Positions 50,949 through 59,432 of a stretch of 64,000 nt of DNA are shown here, piece after piece (positions within the stretch are counted from its first letter, which is position 1; the number at the start of each line of letters is the position of its first letter). Source of the DNA: Variovorax paradoxus (GTDB lineage Bacteria > Pseudomonadota > Gammaproteobacteria > Burkholderiales > Burkholderiaceae_C); assembly GCF_009498455.1 (NCBI RefSeq), contig NZ_CP045644.1:2607001-2671000 (forward strand). Direction: 5' to 3'. A program made the position numbers and the translations under genes. A model generated the notes under the pieces. It made no database searches and had not been told where the DNA came from. It saw only the letters and a list, made by a program, of their open reading frames with translations.

Positions 50949-51578
50949 ATGAGCCTCGGCCAACGCATCCGCCGCGCCAACGTCCGCATGGTCGGCAAGC
51001 TGGCCGTGGTGACCTGCGGCATGTTCGCCTTCGGTTATGCGCTGGTGCCGATGTACCGCGCGATCTGCGAAATGACCGGCATCAACATCCTCGCGCTCTC
51101 CGAACTGCAGGTGCCGGGCGGCGCGAGCGGCGCCAAGAACGTGCGCGTTCCGGATAACACGCAGGTCGACATGACCCGCACGATCAAGGTCGAGTTCGAC
51201 TCCAACGTGCGCGGCGGTCTCTGGGACTTCAAGCCGGCCGAGCGCTTCATCGAAGTGCATCCGGGCCAGCTGAACACGGTGATGTACGAGTTCCAGAACA
51301 CGCAGAACCGCCGCATGGCCGCGCAGGCCATCCCGAGCTATGCGCCGCAGCAGGCTGCGGCGCATTTCAACAAGCTCGAGTGCTTCTGCTTCAACCAGTA
51401 CACGCTCGACGCGGGCGAGAAGAAGCAGTGGCCGGTCGCCTTCGTGATCGACCCCAAGATCTCGAAGGACGTCAAGACCATCACGCTGTCGTACACCTTC
51501 TTCGAGGTGGGCGGCAAGACGCCTCCGGCCCCGGTGGCCGCCGTTTCGCATGTTGTCGCCGATGAGCCGCGCTCGTGA
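50949..51578 (+). CDS. ctaG: Cytochrome c oxidase assembly protein CtaG/Cox11
   Basis: 209 residues. An N-terminal membrane anchor (VGKLAVVTCGMFAFGYALVPMY) is followed by a beta-rich copper-binding domain. The conserved ECFCFNQYTL carries the two Cys that deliver copper to the CuB site in subunit I. FKPAERFIEVHPG and YTFFEV are further family motifs. The last codons overlap the DUF2970 gene in GTGA form. Confidence 0.95.
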   Translation: MSLGQRIRRANVRMVGKLAVVTCGMFAFGYALVPMYRAICEMTGINILALSELQVPGGASGAKNVRVPDNTQVDMTRTIKVEFDSNVRGGLWDFKPAERFIEVHPGQLNTVMYEFQNTQNRRMAAQAIPSYAPQQAAAHFNKLECFCFNQYTLDAGEKKQWPVAFVIDPKISKDVKTITLSYTFFEVGGKTPPAPVAAVSHVVADEPRS

Positions 51579-51796
51579 GTTCGCCGCCGCCCGATGCCCC
51601 GCGCCGCAAGCCCACGCTGTGGGACACGATGAAGGCGGTGGGCTGGTCGTTCTTCGGGGTGCGCCGCAACAGCGCCTACAAGGAAGACCTGGGCAAGCTC
51701 AATCCGCTGCACGTCATCGTGGTGGCGTTTGCCGCAGTGATCGTCTTCGTGGTCGGGCTGGTGCTGCTGGTGCGGCATGTGGTCGCGGCCGCCTGA
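51575..51796 (+). CDS. DUF2970 single-pass membrane protein
   Basis: 73 residues from a GTG at 51575 that overlaps the ctaG stop by 4 nt. Proline-rich N-terminus, the conserved-looking TLWDTMKAVGWSFFGVRRNSAYKEDLGKLNPLHVIVV, then one membrane helix. DUF2970 proteins are regularly coded in cox operons between ctaG and coxC. Function unproven; probably an oxidase biogenesis or stability factor. Confidence 0.85.
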   Translation: MSSPPPDAPRRKPTLWDTMKAVGWSFFGVRRNSAYKEDLGKLNPLHVIVVAFAAVIVFVVGLVLLVRHVVAAA

Positions 51797-51878
51797 GCGT
51801 TGCCTGCTGAGCCGAAGACAAAAAAACACGATCTCCAGAATCATTGAATCGAGAGAAGAAAGAAAGCCAGGAGCTGAT

Positions 51879-52760
51879 ATGAGTTCAACCACCCACGGCA
51901 CCACGCCCTACTACTTCGTGCCCGGACCCTCGGCCTACCCGGTCGTGTCCGCGATCGGCTTGTTCTTCGTGATCCTCGGCGCGGGGCAATGGATCAACAG
52001 CCACCAGTGGGGCGCCTGGTCGCTGCTGCTGGGCATGGTGATCTGGCTCGGCACGCTCTTCGTGTGGTTCCGTGCCGCCGTCGGCGAGAGCGAGAGCGGC
52101 CAGTACGGCCACAAGATCGACCTCTCGTACCGCTGGAGCATGAGCTGGTTCATCTTCTCGGAAGTGATGTTCTTCGGCGCCTTCTTCACGGCGCTGTGGT
52201 GGGCCCGCACCCACGCGCTGCCGACGCTCGGCAGCCTGGACAACGCGATCCTCTGGCCCGACTTCAAGGCCGTGTGGCCCAGCGTCGCCGCCGGTGTCAC
52301 CGGTTCGCCGGCCGGCATCATCGAGCCCTTCCAGACCGTCGGCCCGTTCTGGCTGCCGACCATCAACACCGCGCTGCTGCTGAGCTCGGGCGTGACGCTG
52401 ACCATCGCCCACCACGCGCTGCGCGCCGACCACCGTGCACAGTGCATCCGCTTCATGTGGCTCACCGTGGTGCTGGGCGTGATCTTCCTGGGCGTGCAGG
52501 GCTACGAGTACTACCACCTGTACACCGAACTGAACCTCAAGCTCAGCTCGGGCACCTACGGTTCGACCTTCTTCATGCTGACCGGCTTCCACGGCCTGCA
52601 CGTGTTCATCGGCATGCTGATGCTGCTGTTCATCACGCTGCGCCTGCAGAAGGGCCACTTCACGGCCGAGCGTCACTTCGGCTTCGAAGGCGCGGCCTGG
52701 TACTGGCACTTCGTGGACGTGGTCTGGCTGGGCCTCTACGTGCTGGTCTATTGGCTTTGA
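51879..52760 (+). CDS. coxC: Cytochrome c oxidase subunit III
   Basis: 293 residues from the ATG at 51879 with an AGGAG-type site. Seven hydrophobic helices: YPVVSAIGLFFVILGAGQW, LLLGMVIWLGTLFVWF, MSWFIFSEVMFFGAFFTALWWA, LLLSSGVTLTIAHHAL, WLTVVLGVIFLGVQGYEYY, GLHVFIGMLMLLFITL and WYWHFVDVVWLGLYVLVYWL. The E in FSEVMFFG and the HFVDVVW end are strictly typical. It is followed by a strong terminator that ends the first part of the oxidase locus. Confidence 0.96.
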   Translation: MSSTTHGTTPYYFVPGPSAYPVVSAIGLFFVILGAGQWINSHQWGAWSLLLGMVIWLGTLFVWFRAAVGESESGQYGHKIDLSYRWSMSWFIFSEVMFFGAFFTALWWARTHALPTLGSLDNAILWPDFKAVWPSVAAGVTGSPAGIIEPFQTVGPFWLPTINTALLLSSGVTLTIAHHALRADHRAQCIRFMWLTVVLGVIFLGVQGYEYYHLYTELNLKLSSGTYGSTFFMLTGFHGLHVFIGMLMLLFITLRLQKGHFTAERHFGFEGAAWYWHFVDVVWLGLYVLVYWL

Positions 52761-52784
52761 GCGACAAACCTCACGGCATTCCAG

Positions 52785-52811
52785 AAAAAAGGCGCCGTAA
52801 GGCGCCTTTTT
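52785..52811. terminator. Bidirectional rho-independent terminator after coxC
   Basis: GGCGCC (52791-52796) pairs with GGCGCC (52801-52806) around a GTAA loop, flanked by six A on the left and five T on the right. It can serve both the coxC transcript and the convergent DUF2909 gene. Confidence 0.85.
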
Positions 52812-52840
52812 CATGGTTCTCGTGGAACGAGCACCATCTG

Positions 52841-53062
52841 TTACTTCCCGAGCGGGAGCCCGGTGGGCTGGATGTAGCCGAGTTTCCAGGCCAGCAGCAT
52901 GCACAGGAACAAAAAGACCGACAGGCCGATCCGAAAGGTGAGCGCGCGGGCCATGCCGCCGCGCTTGTTTTGCCCGTCGCGACCGTCCTTCAGCATGAAG
53001 TAGAGCGCGAAGGCGAGGCTCGCGAAGATGCCCAGAAAGATCAGGGCGACGAAGTATTTCAT
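52841..53062 (-). CDS. DUF2909 twin-helix membrane protein
   Basis: 73 residues: MKYFVALIFLGIFASLAFALYFMLKDG is the first helix, KRGGMARALTFRIGLSVFLFLCMLLAWKLG the second, with a short Asp/Gly/Lys turn between. DUF2909 proteins of this twin-transmembrane layout lie between coxC and SURF1 in betaproteobacteria, always on the opposite strand as here. A role in oxidase assembly is suspected. It converges on coxC and shares the terminator. Confidence 0.85.
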   Translation of the reverse strand: MKYFVALIFLGIFASLAFALYFMLKDGRDGQNKRGGMARALTFRIGLSVFLFLCMLLAWKLGYIQPTGLPLGK

Positions 53063-53098
53063 GACCCGCATTATCGGCCGCACGCCCCGTCCGCTCCA

Positions 53099-53986
53099 GT
53101 GACCCCCGCGCCTTCCGAGCCCCTTGTTTCCTCTGTCACGCCGCGCAGACGCGCAGGCCGGGGCCGTTTTCTGATCGTCACGTTGGCGGCTGTGCTGGCG
53201 CTGGGAGCGACGGTGTCGCTGGGCCGCTGGCAGCTCTCGCGCGCCGCACAGAAAGAAGCGCTGCAGGCCCGCATCGACGCGCAGAAGCAAAAAGCCCCGC
53301 TGTCGCAGGCGGAGTTCTTGGCGCTGGGCGAAGCGGTCGGCGAGCTGCACCGGCCGGTGCAGCTGCGCGGCCTGTGGCTCACGGCGCAGACGGTCTACCT
53401 GGACAACCGTCAGATGCACGGCACGCCGGGCTTCTACGTGCTGACGCCGTTCGCACTCGAAGGCAGCGAGCAGACCGTGATGGTCCAGCGCGGCTGGGTG
53501 CAGCGCAATTTTGTCGACCGCACACAGCTCGGCGTGGTCGAGACGCCGCCCGGCATCGTCGAACTCACGGCGCTGATCGAGCCGCCGCCGAGCCATCTGT
53601 TCGAACTCGGCGCCAAGGCCGCACCGGCGCCCGTTGCATCGGCCCCCGCGCCGGCCCCGGCGGCGCAGGCCACGTCCGGCCCCACCGCTCCGGCACCGGG
53701 CATTCAGGGGTCTTCCCCCATCCGGCAAAATCTCGACCTGGAGGCATTCCGTGCCGAGACCCAGCTGCCGCTGCGCACCGACGTGTCGCTGCAGCAGAGC
53801 GGGCCGGCGTCCGAGGGCCTGCAGCGCGACTGGCCGGCCCCGGCGTTGGGCCTGGAGAGGCACTACGGTTACGCATTCCAGTGGTTCGGCCTCTCGGCCC
53901 TCGTTGTCATCCTCTATGTCTGGTTCCAATTCATCTCCCCCTTCCGGCGCGCGCGGCGCCGCGCACGCGATGGCCGCAGCCTCTGA
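53099..53986 (+). CDS. SURF1 family cytochrome oxidase biogenesis protein
   Basis: 295 residues from the GTG at 53099. Two membrane helices at the ends (FLIVTLAAVLALGATVSLGRWQLSRA; YAFQWFGLSALVVILYVWF) flank the periplasmic domain, with the signatures VQLRGLWLTAQTVYLDNRQMHGTPGFYVLTPF and VMVQRGWVQRNF. SURF1 helps insert heme a. A low-complexity Ala/Pro stretch (about 25 residues after FELGAKA) is inserted before GIQGSSPIRQNLDL, which is unusual. The next gene starts within its last codons. Confidence 0.9.
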   Translation: MTPAPSEPLVSSVTPRRRAGRGRFLIVTLAAVLALGATVSLGRWQLSRAAQKEALQARIDAQKQKAPLSQAEFLALGEAVGELHRPVQLRGLWLTAQTVYLDNRQMHGTPGFYVLTPFALEGSEQTVMVQRGWVQRNFVDRTQLGVVETPPGIVELTALIEPPPSHLFELGAKAAPAPVASAPAPAPAAQATSGPTAPAPGIQGSSPIRQNLDLEAFRAETQLPLRTDVSLQQSGPASEGLQRDWPAPALGLERHYGYAFQWFGLSALVVILYVWFQFISPFRRARRRARDGRSL

Positions 53987-54653
53987 CGAGCCGCTGGGCC
54001 TGACGGTGCACTCGATGCCGTCGCCGGGCCAGGCGCTCGACGAAGCCGAGAACCGCCGCACGGTCCACGGGCGCTGGAAGATGATCGCCGTGCTGCTGAT
54101 GTGCGCGGCACCCGTCATCGCCTCGTACTTCACCTACTACGTGATCCGGCCCGAGGGCCGCAGCGTGTACGGCGAGCTGATCGATCCGCAGCACGAGATG
54201 CCCCGCCTCACGGCGACCGACCGCAACGGCGCGCCGGTCGAGCTGGCCACGCTCAAGGGCCAGTGGCTGCTGGTGGCGGTGGCCGACGCAGCTTGCGACG
54301 CGCTGTGCGAGCAGCAGCTGTACCTGCAGCGCCAGTTGCGCGAGAGCCTGGGCCGCGAAAAAGACCGCCTCGACCGCGTCTGGCTCGTGAGCGACGCGGC
54401 GCCCGTGCCCGAGCGCCTGACCAACGGCCTGCACGGCGCGACCGTGCTGCGCGTGCCGGCCGACCAACTCGCCCGCTGGCTCGCGCCCGTGAAGGGCCAC
54501 ACGCTGCCCGAGCACCTCTACGTGGTCGATCCGATGGGCAACTGGATGATGCGTTTCCCGGCCCGCATGGACGCCGCCGGCGCGAGCCGCGCCAAGCGCG
54601 ACATCGACCGCCTGCTGCGTGCCTCGTCCTCGTGGGACGAAGCGGGCCGCTGA
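53970..54653 (+). CDS. Conserved membrane-anchored protein of the ctaA/SURF1 region
   Basis: 227 residues from the ATG at 53970, overlapping SURF1 by 17 nt. One N-terminal membrane helix (MIAVLLMCAAPVIASYFTYYV) is followed by a periplasmic domain with LTATDRNGAPVELATLKGQWLLVAVADAACDALCEQQLYLQRQLRESLG, which looks like a thioredoxin/SCO-type fold with CDALC at the active-site position. LYVVDPMGNWMMRFP is the matching C-terminal strand. It may reduce the copper site cysteines; the role is inferred from fold and neighbours, not known. Confidence 0.72.
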   Translation: MAAASDEPLGLTVHSMPSPGQALDEAENRRTVHGRWKMIAVLLMCAAPVIASYFTYYVIRPEGRSVYGELIDPQHEMPRLTATDRNGAPVELATLKGQWLLVAVADAACDALCEQQLYLQRQLRESLGREKDRLDRVWLVSDAAPVPERLTNGLHGATVLRVPADQLARWLAPVKGHTLPEHLYVVDPMGNWMMRFPARMDAAGASRAKRDIDRLLRASSSWDEAGR

Positions 54654-54675
54654 GCCCCGCACGAACAATCGCCCG

Positions 54676-55908
54676 ATGGACACGCGCTCCCTCTACGACC
54701 TCACGCCGATCGCCTGGATGATGGCCGCCGGCGTGCTGCTCGCGCTCGGCCCGCTGGTCTGGGTGTGGCGCCGCAACCCCGGCTCCGGCCCGGCGCGGCG
54801 GCTGCATGCGCTGACCGTGCTCACGCTGTTCCTTACCTTCGACCTCACGCTCTTCGGCGCCTTCACGCGGCTCACCGATTCGGGTCTGGGCTGCCCCGAC
54901 TGGCCCGGCTGCTACGGCAACGCCAGCCCGGCCGGCGCGCGCCACGAGATCGCCATGGCGCAGGCGGCCCAGCCGACCGGCCCGGTGACGCACAGCAAGG
55001 CCTGGATCGAGATGGTCCACCGCTACCTCGCGACCGGCGTCGGGGTGCTGATCCTCACGCTCGCGGGCGCCACTTGGATCGTGCGCCGCCGCCAGCGGCG
55101 CCAGCCCGCGCCGCCGGTCGACAGCGCGCACCACCACGTCGTGCTCAGCGCCTGGTGGCCCGCGGCCACGCTGGTCTGGGTCTGCCTGCAGGGTGCCTTC
55201 GGTGCCATGACCGTCACCTGGAAGCTGTTCCCCGCCATCGTCACGATGCACCTGATGGGCGCCATCGTGCTGCTCGCGCTGCTGTGCATCCAGGCCGTGC
55301 GCTACCGCCAGGTGGCGGCGCAGCGCTTGCCCACGGCCGTGTCGCCGGCGCTGCGCAACGGGCTGATCGCCACGGCGGTGCTGCTGGTGCTGCAGATCGC
55401 GCTCGGCGGCTGGGTCAGCACCAACTACGCGGTGCTGGCCTGCACGCAGTTCCCGACCTGCCAGGACAGCTGGTGGCCGTCGATGAATTTTGTGCAGGGC
55501 TTCGAGATCTGGCGCCATCTGGGCGTGACCGGCGATGGTCAGCCGCTCGACTTTTCCGCGCTCACCGCTATCCACTACGCGCACCGCCTCATGGCGTACG
55601 TCGTGTTCGTGGCGCTCGGCCTGCTGGCCTGGCGCCTGCGCCGCCTCGAGGCGCTGCGCGCACAGGCGCACTGGCTGGCCGGCCTGGCGCTGCTGCAGCT
55701 GGCCACGGGCCTGGGCAACGTGCTGCTCGGCTGGCCGCTGGCCGCGGCCGTGCTCCACACCGGCGGCGCCGCGGCGTTGGCGGTAGCCTTGACCTGGGCG
55801 CTGTGCGAAAGCCGCCGCGAAAGCGTTGTCGCTGGATCGGCTGCACCGATTCCGCGCGCCGTCGACAATGCGCGCGGCACCCCCAACCCGAAGAAAGCCA
55901 CCGCGTGA
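54676..55908 (+). CDS. ctaA: Heme A synthase CtaA/Cox15
   Basis: 410 residues with eight membrane helices in two related four-helix halves. The first has [21 protein letters not shown] with the paired Cys and the family motif E-M-V-H-R-Y; the second has [19 protein letters not shown] and [14 protein letters not shown]. His residues are conserved as heme ligands. CtaA oxidises heme O to heme A. The last bases overlap ctaB in GTGA form. A Pro/Lys-rich C-terminal tail follows the last helix. Confidence 0.94.
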   Translation: MDTRSLYDLTPIAWMMAAGVLLALGPLVWVWRRNPGSGPARRLHALTVLTLFLTFDLTLFGAFTRLTDSGLGCPDWPGCYGNASPAGARHEIAMAQAAQPTGPVTHSKAWIEMVHRYLATGVGVLILTLAGATWIVRRRQRRQPAPPVDSAHHHVVLSAWWPAATLVWVCLQGAFGAMTVTWKLFPAIVTMHLMGAIVLLALLCIQAVRYRQVAAQRLPTAVSPALRNGLIATAVLLVLQIALGGWVSTNYAVLACTQFPTCQDSWWPSMNFVQGFEIWRHLGVTGDGQPLDFSALTAIHYAHRLMAYVVFVALGLLAWRLRRLEALRAQAHWLAGLALLQLATGLGNVLLGWPLAAAVLHTGGAAALAVALTWALCESRRESVVAGSAAPIPRAVDNARGTPNPKKATA

Positions 55909-56810
55909 GCACCCCGATTCCTGTTCAGCACGCCAGCACCGCCAACGTGCTGCGCCAGTTCTACGCGCTCACCAAGCCGCGCGTGGTGCAGCTGATCGTG
56001 TTCTGCGCGCTCATCGGCATGGTGCTGGCCGTGCCCGGCCTGCCGTCGTGGGCCGACGTGCAACGCGGCGTGCTGGCCTGCATCGGCATCTGGCTCGTGG
56101 CCGGCGCGGCCGCGGCGTTCAACTGCCTGGTCGAGAAGGGCATCGACGCCAAGATGAAGCGCACCGCCTGGCGTCCCACGGCGCGCGGGCAGCTCAGCGA
56201 CATGCAGGCGCTGGTGTTCTCGGCCCTGCTGTGCGCGGCCGGCTCGGCGCTGCTGTGGTTCACGGTCAACCCGCTCACCATGTGGCTCACCTTCGCCACC
56301 TTCGTCGGCTACGCGGTGATCTACACCGTCATCCTGAAGCCGCTGACGCCGCAGAACATCGTGATCGGCGGCGCCTCGGGCGCCATGCCGCCGGTGCTGG
56401 GCTGGTCGGCCATGACGGGTGACGTCGGTCCCGAGGCGCTGATCCTGTTCCTCATCATCTTCCTGTGGACGCCGCCGCACTTCTGGGCGCTGGCGCTGTA
56501 CCGCGTCGAGGACTACCGCAAGGCCGGCCTGCCGATGCTGCCCGTGACGCACGGCAACGAGTTCACGCGGCTGCAGGTGCTGCTGTACACCTTCATTTTG
56601 TTCGCGGCCTGCCTGATGCCCTTCATCTACGGCATGAGCGGCTGGCTCTACCTCGCGGTGGCCATCGGCGTGAGCATCGGCTTCACCGGCTATGCCTTCG
56701 CGCTGTGGCGCAACTACTCCGACGCATTGGCGCGCAAGACCTTCCGGTTTTCGCTCATCCACCTGAGCGTGCTGTTCGCGGCGCTGCTCATCGACCATTA
56801 CCTCCGCTGA
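55905..56810 (+). CDS. ctaB: Protoheme IX farnesyltransferase (heme O synthase)
   Basis: 301 residues from a GTG coupled to ctaA. UbiA-type prenyltransferase: [15 protein letters not shown] near the N-terminus, the Asp-rich-like active-site segment [19 protein letters not shown], then [28 protein letters not shown] and [32 protein letters not shown]. It makes heme O, which CtaA converts. Nine hydrophobic helices fit. Expected product for the oxidase assembled here. Confidence 0.95.
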   Translation: MSTPIPVQHASTANVLRQFYALTKPRVVQLIVFCALIGMVLAVPGLPSWADVQRGVLACIGIWLVAGAAAAFNCLVEKGIDAKMKRTAWRPTARGQLSDMQALVFSALLCAAGSALLWFTVNPLTMWLTFATFVGYAVIYTVILKPLTPQNIVIGGASGAMPPVLGWSAMTGDVGPEALILFLIIFLWTPPHFWALALYRVEDYRKAGLPMLPVTHGNEFTRLQVLLYTFILFAACLMPFIYGMSGWLYLAVAIGVSIGFTGYAFALWRNYSDALARKTFRFSLIHLSVLFAALLIDHYLR

Positions 56811-56825
56811 CCGGACCGTCTGCCC

Positions 56826-57449
56826 ATGAACAAGCGCAATGCCCTGAAATCGATCGCCGCCACCGCCGGCTGGGTGGCCGCCTCGGCCACTTTGGGCTTG
56901 GGCCTGTCGGCCTGCGGCGAGCAGCAACCGAAGCAGAGCTTCCAGGCGGTCGACATCACGGGCGCCGACTACGCCAAGGACTTTTCGCTCACCGACGCCG
57001 ACGGCAAGGTGCGCACGCTGGCCGACTTCAAGGGCAAGGCGGTCGTGCTGTTCTTCGGCTATGTCCAGTGCCCCGACGTCTGCCCGACCACCATGACCGA
57101 GATGGCGCAGGTCAAGCAGCAGCTCGGCGCCGATGGCAGCAAGCTGCAGGTGCTGTTCGTCACCGTCGATCCGGCGCGCGACACGCCCGAGGTGCTCAAG
57201 GCCTACATGGGCGCGTTCGACCCGAGCTTCGTGGCCCTCATCCCCACGCCCGAGCAACTCGTCGCTCTCGCGAAAGACTTCAAGGTCTATTACAAGAAGG
57301 TCGATGGCAAGACGCCGACCAGCTACGCGATGGACCACTCGGCCGCGAGCTACATCTACGACCCGCAAGGCCGCCTGCGGCTCTACGCGCGCTACGGCGC
57401 GGGCGTGCCGGCCATGGTGTCGGACCTGAAGACGCTGCTCGCTTCCTGA
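56826..57449 (+). CDS. SCO1/SenC family copper chaperone lipoprotein
   Basis: 207 residues. The lipobox-like LGLGLSAC30 indicates a lipoprotein anchored at Cys30. The thioredoxin-like core has the copper-binding YVQCPDVCP with C82 and C86, and the His in YAMDHSAAS near residue 170. SCO proteins load the CuA site of subunit II. It lies 15 nt after ctaB and ends the oxidase biogenesis operon. Confidence 0.93.
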   Translation: MNKRNALKSIAATAGWVAASATLGLGLSACGEQQPKQSFQAVDITGADYAKDFSLTDADGKVRTLADFKGKAVVLFFGYVQCPDVCPTTMTEMAQVKQQLGADGSKLQVLFVTVDPARDTPEVLKAYMGAFDPSFVALIPTPEQLVALAKDFKVYYKKVDGKTPTSYAMDHSAASYIYDPQGRLRLYARYGAGVPAMVSDLKTLLAS

Positions 57450-57465
57450 GTCGGGTGTGCAAGCC

Positions 57466-58290
57466 ATGGCATCGGTCGACCATCTGAAGTCGCGCAAGGG
57501 CGCGTTCCGCATCGCGCTCATTCCACCCGAGGTGCTGGGCGCGCTGAACGGCGGGCTGCTCGAGACCGTCAACCTCAACGAATTTCTTGCACTCGAACTG
57601 CCGCTGCTCGCACGCAGCGTGGCGGGCCATGTCGGCCTCGACGCGGCGCACGAACGGCTGGACGACACGCTCGCCATGCTGGCCGCCTTCAAGCCCATGC
57701 AGCGCCACAGCCACATCGCGCGGGCGCTGTACGACATGACCGCCGCGCATGCCGAGCGCGACGCCGTCGCGCACCGGCTGGCCACGCACGCGAGCGACGT
57801 TGCGCGCTGCTGGGCGGTGCAGTGGATCACGCTGTCGGACCTGCCGCTCGCAGAGCAGCTCGTCGCCGTGCGCCGCTTCGCCGCCGACCCGCACTTCGGC
57901 GTGCGCGAGTTCGCATGGATGGCCGTGCGCGACAGCGTCATCGGCGCGCTCGACGAGGCGCTGGCGCTGCTGCAGCCCTGGGTGGCCGATGCCGATCCGA
58001 ACGTGCGCCGCTTCGCCAGCGAACTCACGCGCCCGCGCGGCGTGTGGTGCGCGCAGATCGAAGCGCTGAAGGCCGAGCCCTGGCTGGCCCTGCCGCTGCT
58101 GGAGCCGCTGCGCGCCGACGGCCACCGCTACGTGCAGAACTCGGTGGCCAACTGGCTCAACGATGCCAGCAAGACGCAGCCTGAATGGGTCGAGACGCTG
58201 TGCACGCGCTGGGTGGCCGAGTCGCCGGTTGCCGAGACGCGCTACATCGCGAAGCGGGCGCTGCGCACGCTGACCAAGTCGACGCCCTGA
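57466..58290 (+). CDS. DNA alkylation repair (AlkD-like HEAT repeat) protein
   Basis: 274 residues from the ATG at 57466 (GTG at 57457 also possible). Helical repeats of about 35 residues are visible in the C-terminal two-thirds, e.g. FGVREFAWMAVRDSV, DPNVRRFASELTRPRGVW and SVANWLNDASKTQPEWVETLCTRW, with the Trp- and Arg-rich faces of AlkC/AlkD-like glycosylases. TRPRGVWC and KTQPEWV are similar to the family's conserved blocks. It lies 16 nt after SCO, and a terminator follows. Repair function inferred from fold only. Confidence 0.8.
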   Translation: MASVDHLKSRKGAFRIALIPPEVLGALNGGLLETVNLNEFLALELPLLARSVAGHVGLDAAHERLDDTLAMLAAFKPMQRHSHIARALYDMTAAHAERDAVAHRLATHASDVARCWAVQWITLSDLPLAEQLVAVRRFAADPHFGVREFAWMAVRDSVIGALDEALALLQPWVADADPNVRRFASELTRPRGVWCAQIEALKAEPWLALPLLEPLRADGHRYVQNSVANWLNDASKTQPEWVETLCTRWVAESPVAETRYIAKRALRTLTKSTP

Positions 58291-58308
58291 CGCCCTGAAC
58301 GAAAAAAA

Positions 58309-58330
58309 GCCCGGCACTGCCGGGCTTCTT
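58309..58330. terminator. Rho-independent terminator between the AlkD-like gene and rpoH
   Basis: GCCCGGC (58309-58315) pairs with GCCGGGC (58319-58325) around a 3-nt loop, preceded by seven A and followed by TTCTT. It serves the plus-strand operon and, with the A run, the convergent rpoH transcript. Confidence 0.75.
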
Positions 58331-58354
58331 CGTGGAGGAGGGCGGTCGCTGCGC

Positions 58355-59296
58355 TTACGCGTACTCGGCCAGCGCCTTCTTCATCTTCTTCATCGCCGCC
58401 ACTTCGATCTGGCGAATGCGCTCGGCGCTCACGCCGTACACCGCGGCCAGGTCGTGCAGCGTCATGCCGCCCGAACCGTCGTCGTTCACCTTGAGCCAGC
58501 GCTCTTCGACGATGCGGCGGCTGCGGTCGTCCAGCGCCTCGAGGGCGGTGGCGATGCCGTCGCTCGACAGGCGGTCGCGCTGCTGCGATTCGAGCAAGGC
58601 GGTCGGTTCCTGCGTGGCGTCGGCCAGGTAGGCGATGGGGCCGAAGCCCTCGTCGCCGTCATCGGACGGACCCGGATCGAGCAGCACGTCACCACCCGAC
58701 AGGCGGGTTTCCATCTCGAGCACTTCCTCGGGCTTCACGTTCAGGCGCGTGGCCATCTGCGAGACCTCGTCGGGGCTCAGCGTTTCCCGGTGCGTGCCGT
58801 TGTCGGCCGCGGCCGAGTCGGCCTTGAAACTCTGCTTCATCGAGCGCAGATTGAAGAACAGCTTGCGCTGGGCCTTGGTCGTCGCGACCTTGACCATGCG
58901 CCAGTTCTTCAGGATGTACTCGTGGATCTCGGCCTTGATCCAGTGCATGGCGTAGCTCACCAGCCGCACGCCCTGGTCGGGGTCGAAACGCTTCACGGCC
59001 TTCATGAGACCGACGTTGCCTTCCTGGATCAGGTCGCCGTGCGGCAGCCCGTAGCCCAGGTACTGGCGGGAAATGGAGACGACCAGGCGCAGGTGCGACA
59101 GGATCAGCGCACCGGCAGCTTCGAGGTCGTTCTGGTCGCGCAACTTGCGTGCGAAGCCCTGCTCTTCTTCGAGCGTGAGCAGCGGCAGGCGGTTGGCGGC
59201 CGAAATGTAGGCATCCAGGTTACCCAGCGGGGGGACCATCGACCATGGGTTGGCGACGGCCAGCTGGTTGGCAGAGACTCCAGACAGCGTTGTCAT
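58355..59296 (-). CDS. rpoH: RNA polymerase heat-shock sigma factor RpoH (sigma32)
   Basis: 313 residues from the ATG 59294-59296, which follows an AGGAG ribosome site; an earlier in-frame ATG at 59323 would read into the promoter. Sigma70-family regions: LTLEEEQGFARKLRDQND (1.2), LRLVVSISRQYLGYGLPHGDLIQEGNVGLMKAVKRFDPDQGVRLVSYAMHWIKAEIHEYILKNWRMVKVATTKAQRKLFFNLR (2.1-2.4 with the RpoH box-type sequence) and LAAVYGVSAERIRQIEVAAMKKMKKAL (4.2). The gene faces the AlkD-like gene. Its promoter overlaps a CIRCE element. Confidence 0.95.
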   Translation of the reverse strand: MTTLSGVSANQLAVANPWSMVPPLGNLDAYISAANRLPLLTLEEEQGFARKLRDQNDLEAAGALILSHLRLVVSISRQYLGYGLPHGDLIQEGNVGLMKAVKRFDPDQGVRLVSYAMHWIKAEIHEYILKNWRMVKVATTKAQRKLFFNLRSMKQSFKADSAAADNGTHRETLSPDEVSQMATRLNVKPEEVLEMETRLSGGDVLLDPGPSDDGDEGFGPIAYLADATQEPTALLESQQRDRLSSDGIATALEALDDRSRRIVEERWLKVNDDGSGGMTLHDLAAVYGVSAERIRQIEVAAMKKMKKALAEYA

Positions 59297-59324
59297 CAGG
59301 GGAAACTCCTTTGTGGCGGTCATA

Positions 59325-59351
59325 TTAGCACTCGGTTAGAGGGAGTGCTAA
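59325..59351 (-). promoter_or_regulatory. CIRCE element (HrcA operator) in the rpoH promoter
   Basis: TTAGCACTC-N9-GAGTGCTAA, a perfect consensus CIRCE repeat (9-9-9), 28 bp upstream of the rpoH start. Reading toward rpoH, TTAGCA and TAATAT are 18 bp apart and could be the -35 and -10 boxes, so the repeat covers the promoter. HrcA repression of rpoH would link the two heat-shock systems. HrcA itself is not in the window. Confidence 0.9.
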
Positions 59352-59432
59352 GCCAAGGGTTCCCTTGCATTTCTATCGTTGCGATAGCTTTTGTCGCGAA
59401 TTGCTGGATATTTGTATGCCATTTGGCGTTTT

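Noticed and set aside
51989..53098. N-terminal extension of SURF1 across coxC
   Set aside because: Out-of-frame Arg/Ala/His-rich translation of coxC; the SURF1 domain begins after the GTG at 53099.
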